This document shows positions 57,995 to 64,000 of a DNA stretch of 64,000 nt, one piece after another; positions within the stretch are counted from its first letter, which is position 1, and every line of letters begins with the position of its first letter. Under the pieces are notes generated by a model. It was not told where the DNA came from. It did no database searches and saw only the letters and a list, made by a program, of their open reading frames with translations. This DNA comes from Vitis vinifera (Eukaryota > Streptophyta > Magnoliopsida > Vitales > Vitaceae). The translations under genes were made by a program, and so were the position numbers. The stretch covers positions 8,707,001 to 8,771,000 of the forward strand of contig NC_081823.1 of assembly GCF_030704535.1 (NCBI RefSeq). The letters run 5' to 3'.

Positions 57995-60034
57995 ATGAAA
58001 ATGGATTCAAGAAAGCTTCTTGTTTTCTTGCTTTTCACGTTCTTCAATTTCTCCGACCCACCTCTAGTGGTATCAGCCCAGAATGTGGATTTTGATTTCT
58101 CCTCGTTCACTCTCCGAAACTTCACTCTCCTCGGGGACTCCTACCTCCGAAACGGCGTAATTGGCCTCACCCGAAACCTCGGGGTCCCCTCCTCCAGCTC
58201 CGGAACCGTTATCTGCAACGCCCCGATCGCATTTTTCGATTCTGAATCGAATACCACTGCCTCTTTCTCCACAAGATTCTCCTTCTCTATCACCAATGTC
58301 AATCCGAGCTCCTACGGCGACGGATTGGCCTTTTTTCTTTCGCCTGAAAATGAGACTCTGGGCAGCCCTGGAGGCTATCTGGGTCTTGTGAATTCCTCCC
58401 AATTAACCAAGAACAGGTTTGTTGCAGTGGAATTCGATACCCGGCTCGATCCGCATTTCAATGATCCCAATGACAACCATGTGGGGTTGGATATTGACAG
58501 CTTGAATTCAATGAAGACTGCCGATCCAGTCTTGGATGAGAATATTGACCTGAAAAGTGGAAAGTCGATCACGGCTTGGATTGAGTACAAGAATGATCAG
58601 ATGAAGCTCAAGGTGTTCTTGAGTTCTTCGAGGTCTAAGCCTGAAAGGCCAGTCCTGATTGTGGATATTGACCTTTCTGAGTATCTGAAGGAGTTGAAGT
58701 ATGTGGGGTTTTCAGCCTCTACAGAGGGGAGCACCGAGCTGCATCTGATTGAGAATTGGAGCTTCAAGACTTTCGGGTTGGTCCCTGCACCGCCACGGCT
58801 GCATTTTCCGCCTCACAACGTCTCAGATAATACAGTGATGATACCCCCACCAAGTGCGGTATCTGATTCAGGGAATAAAGGCCATAAGAGGCTTGGTTTG
58901 GGGTTCGGGATTGCTGGGCCAGTGTTCTTTTGCATAGTTCTTTCGGTATTTGGTTATGTTTCCATGAAGAAATGGAGGGGGATGAGATGGGAGAAGAGCT
59001 TCAAAGCAGATATTCTTGCTGGGCCAAGAGAGTTTAGTTACAAAGAGCTGAAGGGGGCGACAAAAGGATTTCATTCTAGCAGGATCATTGGCAATGGTGC
59101 ATTCGGTACTGTTTACAAGGCATTTTTTATCACAACAGGGACCATTTCTGCAGTGAAAAGATCAAAGCATTCTCATGAAGGTAAAAGCGAGTTCCTTGCT
59201 GAGTTATCAATTATAGCTTGTTTAAGGCATAAGAATTTAGTTCAGCTTCAAGGTTGGTGTGTTGAGAAGGGTGATCTATTGCTTGTTTATGAATTTATGC
59301 CTAATGGCAGCCTTGATAAGATGCTGTATCAAGAGTCCGAGGAAGGAACCTTACTGAAATGGTCTCATAGATACAACATTATTGTTGGGATGGCATCTGT
59401 TCTCACATACCTGCATCAGGAATGTGAGCAGCAAGTCATCCACAGAGACATAAAAACCAGTAACATAATGCTTGATGGAAACTTCAATGCTAGGCTTGGA
59501 GATTTCGGGTTGGCAAGGCTCATGGATCATGATAAAAGTCCAGTTTCAACTCTGACTGCTGGAACTATGGGATACCTTGCCCCGGAGTATCTGCAGTATG
59601 GGAAAGCTACTGAGAAAACAGATGTTTTCAGCTATGGTGTGGTTATACTTGAAGTGGCTTGTGGAAGGAGGCCAATTGAGAAAGACACAGATAGTCAGAA
59701 AATGATGAATTTGGTTGATTGGGTTTGGGGATTGTATTCTCAAGGCAACATCCTTGAAGCTGCTGACAAACGGTTGAATAGGGAGTTCAAGGAGGAAGAA
59801 ATGAGAAAGCTTTTACTTGTGGGCTTGAGCTGTGCAAACCCAGATTGTAATGTGAGGCCTTCTATGAGGAGAGTCCTTCAGATCCTTAATGATGAGGCAG
59901 AGCCTTTACTTGTCCCCAGGATGAAACCAAGTCTCACTTTCTCATTAAGCTTGCCTCTCAGTATCGATGACATTGTTTCAGATGGTGAAGATCATCGTAA
60001 GTCACTTGACTCCATGTGTGAGATCAAGATCTAG
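57995..60034 (+). CDS. L-type lectin receptor kinase, LecRK-VIII-like (intronless)
   Basis: 679 aa in one exon. Residues 1-28 are a signal peptide (LLVFLLFTFFNF...VVSA). The legume-lectin domain runs about 29-260 (FDFSSF, GDGLAFFLSP, VAVEFDTRLDP, NHVGLDI, ELKYVGFSAST). A transmembrane helix covers about 300-325 (GIAGPVFFCIVLSVFGYV). The kinase spans about 360-635: P-loop GNGAFGTVYK from G366, catalytic AVK Lys388, HRD with Asp485 (RD kinase), DFG Asp503 and the APEYL segment. All catalytic residues are present. Family role: plasma-membrane receptor kinase; the VIII clade is close to Arabidopsis LecRK-VIII.1/VIII.2, assigned from overall sequence memory. The ligand is unknown. A second ATG two codons in (58001) is an alternative start. 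Confidence 0.95.
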   Translation: MKMDSRKLLVFLLFTFFNFSDPPLVVSAQNVDFDFSSFTLRNFTLLGDSYLRNGVIGLTRNLGVPSSSSGTVICNAPIAFFDSESNTTASFSTRFSFSITNVNPSSYGDGLAFFLSPENETLGSPGGYLGLVNSSQLTKNRFVAVEFDTRLDPHFNDPNDNHVGLDIDSLNSMKTADPVLDENIDLKSGKSITAWIEYKNDQMKLKVFLSSSRSKPERPVLIVDIDLSEYLKELKYVGFSASTEGSTELHLIENWSFKTFGLVPAPPRLHFPPHNVSDNTVMIPPPSAVSDSGNKGHKRLGLGFGIAGPVFFCIVLSVFGYVSMKKWRGMRWEKSFKADILAGPREFSYKELKGATKGFHSSRIIGNGAFGTVYKAFFITTGTISAVKRSKHSHEGKSEFLAELSIIACLRHKNLVQLQGWCVEKGDLLLVYEFMPNGSLDKMLYQESEEGTLLKWSHRYNIIVGMASVLTYLHQECEQQVIHRDIKTSNIMLDGNFNARLGDFGLARLMDHDKSPVSTLTAGTMGYLAPEYLQYGKATEKTDVFSYGVVILEVACGRRPIEKDTDSQKMMNLVDWVWGLYSQGNILEAADKRLNREFKEEEMRKLLLVGLSCANPDCNVRPSMRRVLQILNDEAEPLLVPRMKPSLTFSLSLPLSIDDIVSDGEDHRKSLDSMCEIKI

Positions 60035-61910
60035 TGAAGTCAAATTCAACTTCTCACGTTATCCTAGTTTGATGCTTTAGATTCTTTCATTTTTTTTTAT
60101 CACACTTCTATATTTGTCTTGTTACTCAACCAGATTTAACTGGGCCGAGTTCAAAGCTTCTCTATTGAACTATGTGATCTTCTGCTGTACCCTAGACATA
60201 AGAAGCTTCCTTGAACGTATAAAAATGTAGGTCCATGCCATAACTGACATGTATGTAATTCTTTTCCACTATTTTAATGGTGTTACATTTTTTCTTATAT
60301 CATACTACTTTCCTGAGTGATTTGTTGCTTGTTTATTTCATGTTACATGTTATTGAGATATCATGAAAAGCTAGAGTGCCTTAGGATAAGGATGATCAGC
60401 TGATGAAACCTTTGTCTCCAGTCTCATCCCAAGATTGAGTTGAAAACTTAACGGTATAAGGTGTTATTACCTGTCTTACAATATTTCTCCTATCCCTTTA
60501 TTGATTGGTTACAGATGATTGTTTCAGTTTCTGTATGACTTAATGGCAAACAATTTCCTTTTCTACATATGCTCCTCTATTGTCTCATGGCTTTTGAGTA
60601 GTTTCACTGAAAGTTCTGAAATCTCAAAAGCAGAGGATTCCTGCATTTTGCAACCTCACAACTCGGATTGGTGAAAATAAGTTAGATGCAGTGAGTGATG
60701 GAAAAAAATCTCAGAAGCTTCAATTAATCAACTAGTTGCGACATTAGGAATCCATAGAGAGAAAAATAAATAAATAAATAAAAAACTAGCAAGCAAGGGG
60801 AATGAAAATAATAGGAAAGCCGTATTCTCCTAACTGTGAAAAAGTTAGGGAGTTGCATATGTTTTGATTTTTTCTTGTTACAGAATGATGAAAACCGATG
60901 GATGAGGCAAGACCACTTTCAAATTCTACAAAATGAAGATGTATAGGGCTCATGGACTGATCATCAAAGATATAGCACAACTAGCGTCCTAGTCAAATCT
61001 CATTTCAGCTGAAGATTCTACACTCTTTTTCTTCTCTAAAGTTGTACTATATCCTCCATTGCCAAGACTGAAAGAGAAGGTTATGACAAATACTCGCTCA
61101 GAGTTCTTTAGCTTGATCTATGTCGTTTTTCTCAAGGAGGTTGCTTCCAGCTAACAAGTCCATCTTATAGCAAGCTTTGAGCTAAGACACGAGGCTGCTG
61201 GTGCTTCCCATATTGTCCTTCTTTAACCCTTCAGCTCTGTTGCATCTGGGCTCTGTCTAACAACTCCATTTGTATCTAGGTTATGCCATTCAGCCTTATG
61301 CTTCCAAAAATACATGAACTGGCATTTTGGTTCAAATCCAAATACGTTCACCTTCTGACTTTGTTGATAAAAGCATTGTATGCAAAAATATGAAAGCATA
61401 AGGCTGAACTTGGAGAAAACCCAGTTGATGTAAGTGGGATTATGGAATGCAGTAACACATCAAGGTCTATGCAATAATGCATGATCCTCTTTGTAATGTA
61501 AAATCCAAAGAATGTAAAGAGTTATGTTTTACAAGTACTTCTATGCTTTTTAGACTACAGTTGAATGGTTCTTTTCCAAACAAAGTTTGAGGAAAAGAAA
61601 AAGGGAAAGGGAAAGGAAATGGGAAAAACAAAGTACATCTATGAAGCTCAATAAAAATTTCTTCTCTTTTTTCCCCAACTTTCCTCACTCTTTTTCATCA
61701 CATTCTCGTTCTTCTCATTTTTCAATGTTTCCCCTTTTTCTTTCCCTGTTCTTGAGAACCAAGCAAGCCTAAGAAGTTCCATTCAATAGAAATTCTATGC
61801 AATATAATAGTGAAGGCATGTAGAGTGCAGAATCAAAATGCAAGAATTTAACTGCCAGACAAATAAATTTTAGATCCAGGGTTGGAGATTCTTTACATTG
61901 CAGTTTGATG
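60035..61910. other. LecRK 3' flank and intergenic DNA
   Basis: Probable 3' UTR to about 60300. (AAAT)n near 60765. Purine-rich run at 61590-61625. No protein gene found on either strand. Confidence 0.45.
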
Positions 61911-61933
61911 AGGATCCAAGTGGAGTGTGATGA

Positions 61934-61954
61934 TGACAGAAGAAGAGAGAGCAC
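61934..61954 (-). ncRNA. miR156* region (3' arm)
   Basis: The complementary 21-nt segment in the opposite arm. On plus this segment reads as another miR156-like sequence (TGACAGAAGAAGAGAGAGCA), so an antisense transcript could fold the same way. Confidence 0.75.
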
Positions 61955-61995
61955 ACTCCCAAGAAAAGCAAAGAGTCTTTAGCTGATGCTGGGTT

Positions 61996-62015
61996 GTGCT
62001 CCCTCTCTTCTGTCA
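61996..62015 (-). ncRNA. miR156: Mature miR156 (5' arm)
   Basis: 20 nt on minus: TGACAGAAGAGAGGGAGCAC. It begins with U and has the length and sequence of the miR156 family. Confidence 0.88.
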
Positions 62016-62327
62016 ACATATTTCTCATCCTCCAACCAATCATTCACCAGTCATGTTGCTGCATGGCATGCATTCACTTCATCATGTCATTACTGCAATA
62101 TAAACAATAAGAATATATGGATTAGATTCTTAGGATGACACTACAGTTGAATCCCTGTGTATAAGAACATACATGCATGGATTTCATGTATAAGATGGTT
62201 TTTGCTAGGAATTACGAATTTCTTATATAAATAGAAATTGAAACAAGCTGAAACTTACATTTGAAGTACATAGCTGTACCCATGTTGTGTGTGTGTGAGA
62301 GAGAGAGGGAGGGAGGGGGGGAGAGAG

Positions 62328-62508
62328 AGAGGAGCAATGAAACAGTAGCATGAAGGAGAAGTCATGACTTTGTGAGAGGCAGTGGAAGAAGAGAGGGAGA
62401 GGGAGAGGAGCAATGGAACAGTAGCATGAAGGTAAAGTCTTGACTTTGTGAGGGGCAATGGATAAAGAAGGGGAGAGGGAGAGGGGCAATGGAACAGTGG
62501 CATGTGAA
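62328..62508 (-). repeat. 76-bp tandem repeat in the MIR156 5' region
   Basis: GCAATG[A/G]AACAGT[A/G]GCATG on plus starts at 62334, 62410 and 62486, an exact 76-bp period; the third unit is partial. Each full unit also holds AGTC[A/T]TGACTTTGTGAG and a purine block. It lies between the TATA-like motif and the hairpin, so it is probably transcribed in the pri-miRNA. Confidence 0.85.
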
Positions 62509-62510
62509 GC

Positions 62511-62521
62511 CTTCTTATAGA
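62511..62521 (-). promoter_or_regulatory. Putative MIR156 TATA box
   Basis: Minus-strand CTATAAGAAGG, about 500 bp upstream of the mature miRNA. It would place the start site near 62485, at the beginning of the 76-bp repeats. Confidence 0.45.
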
Positions 62522-62529
62522 GACTTTGA

Positions 62530-64000
62530 TCACTCACAAAAGCCAGTAACATAAAAAAGATAATGGGCAGTTTCTAGGTGGTTCCCTCAATAAAAGCTAC
62601 ATTTTTGTTAATATTAGCAGTTTCAACACATTAAAAAGATTCTTCTAAACTTGGCTATAACCCTTCACTCTCATATTTATTACCTTTTCTATTTACATAA
62701 CCCTTCATTAACTACTCCTTCAGCACTTGACAATGAACCATTGTAAGCACACTCATAAATGGTCTTTAACCAGATCTACTGAGGATGGTCATTGCCTATT
62801 GCAGGTGTTCTATTATGAGTCTCCCTCTTTCAAAGTGACCTTATCTCAAGATGTACTAGGGCTTGGGGCCCTTCATTTCTCTCCAGACAACCCTTTTTTG
62901 TGTCCTTGATGGGGCTCCTCTCATAGTGACCCTATCTGGGGATGCATTAGACCTTCTGGGAACCCTTCTTTTTCACTGCCTGAGGGCCCTTTTCTCGAGA
63001 TATGTGGAGTTCTTTTGGCCTTTGTTAGGATAACCACTGGAAAAATATATCCATAGGCCATTTGATTTTGGTGCAAGTAGGACTCATAAAATTGGGGTCT
63101 GACAGATTTCAAAGTTCTCTTTTCACTTTGTCATGAATTGTTTACTTGGGCTCTGCCTTACCTGTGTATTGAATTATTAGCCTACCATACTGCTAATGCT
63201 TTTTGTGTAGAGTCTGTAGACTATATATATATTATCTCTCCATCTTTTGGTAAAAGTAAATCAATTCGACTAATCCATAAGCTGATATCGATTTCTTTGT
63301 ACAAAGTCTTGACTCTTCTAAGCTACAAATCGAGTATTGTAATCATCTTTTCTTAAGTCATAGTAAAGATCCTATGAAACTAATAAAGTGGTCACTGACG
63401 GGGCTAGCTTGGGCCAGGAGGGGCTGCCTCCCTTCAAATTAAAATCAAATGGTGGGATAGATTCTTTCACCTCAAGTACAAAGGAAAGACAAGCTTTTCG
63501 TGGGACTAAATACCACAATCTTCCCACTTCTTGACCCTCCAAAATATTTCTTTCTATTTGTGCCCCTCTTAGACTCGATTTTTGGCTCGCCCGTTGAAAG
63601 TGGTGTTTGTTTTTTTAACTTAATATTAAATTTAATTTGTTTTTAGACTTTAAATGATTTGTTACTAACTTTTTACTTCTTTTTAAATTTTTTTTATTCA
63701 ATAAAAAAAGTTGAAATATTTGACTTTTTGTTTAATGCTAAAAATAACATTTTAAAACAATCATAGCACAATCTCAAAATGACCCTTACCTTACTAACAC
63801 TTAATACTTAATAGAAATAAAATAATAAAATACGAATAACTTAATGCTATTAAGTTGTATTTAGGCGGTTTTTGTTTTTTACTTAAATAAAAATAAAACT
63901 TAATTTAATTTAATTCTAAATAAAATAATAATAATAAAAAAAACACCTTAATACTTGATATTCTTAAGTATTAAGTATAAATAGGGTGAAAGTTGTGTTG
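62530..64000. other. Right-edge intergenic DNA
   Basis: Upstream of MIR156. 63390-63480 carries a GGGGCTAGCTTGGGCCAGGA-type repeat. 63600-63990 is AT-rich with partly inverted GGTGTTTGTTTTTT ends, a possible MITE. No gene found. Confidence 0.4.

Larger units (their letters stand above)
61915..62045 (-). ncRNA. MIR156: MIR156 precursor hairpin
   Basis: The minus strand folds into a plant miRNA stem-loop. The 5' arm holds TGACAGAAGAGAGGGAGCAC (62015-61996). The loop is about 41 nt. The 3' arm (61954-61934) pairs with the whole mature sequence except one bulged U and a G-U pair. The lower stem has further complementarity (GAGGATGAG against CTCATC). miR156 directs cutting and translational repression of SPL transcription-factor mRNAs and sets juvenile-to-adult timing. 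The GGGAGCAC variant is, from memory, the grapevine miR156a form. Confidence 0.9.

Noticed and set aside
62223-62552. Two Pro/Ser/His-rich minus frames
   Set aside because: They translate the 76-bp tandem repeat and CT runs of the MIR156 leader; periodic, not a protein family.

Overview
This is a 64 kb window of AT-rich plant nuclear DNA. It has spliced genes, long TE-filled introns, LTR retrotransposons, MITEs and a conserved plant microRNA. A woody eudicot, most likely grapevine (Vitis), fits best. That rests on gene architecture and on a remembered grape-type miR156 variant, not on any search.

Layout, left to right. (1) 1.4-12.9 kb, + strand: the 3' part (eight exons) of a SIRT6-like NAD+-dependent deacetylase, SRT1. 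The catalytic N-terminal exons lie off the left edge or are missing. One 7.8-kb intron holds a decayed minus-strand Ty1/copia element, which is itself interrupted by a young 1.4-kb LTR element (279-bp LTRs with one mismatch, 5-bp target duplication). The same intron holds a LINE 3' end. (2) 13-19.8 kb: AT-rich intergenic DNA with a GC-rich hAT-type element with an 8-bp target duplication. (3) 20.0-26.7 kb, + strand: two tandem LEC1-type NF-YB genes, each with a short first exon and an intron carrying seed-type cis motifs. A decayed copia element separates them, and a small relic of a third copy lies at 32.5 kb. (4) 32.8-38.0 kb, - strand: a complete nine-exon NMNAT gene (NAD+ synthesis) with two MITEs in its introns. 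(5) 38.8 kb: a frameshifted, truncated REVEILLE-type MYB first exon. (6) 44.9-56.6 kb, + strand: a plant INCENP/WYRD gene (1763 aa predicted) with internal TRSRSS repeats, a long charged helix and the C-terminal IN-box; one intron carries a complete TRIM. (7) 58.0-60.0 kb, + strand: an intronless L-type lectin receptor kinase of the LecRK-VIII type. (8) 61.9-62.5 kb, - strand: a MIR156 hairpin with a 76-bp tandem repeat between it and its putative TATA box.

The genes do not form an operon-like system. The most notable functional theme is an NAD+-consuming deacetylase and an NAD+-synthesising enzyme about 20 kb apart, flanking embryo-type NF-YB factors, with a phase-change microRNA at the far end. 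This grouping may be chance. Exon boundaries were placed by reading GT/AG sites, frame continuity and family conservation; they are not supported by transcripts here.
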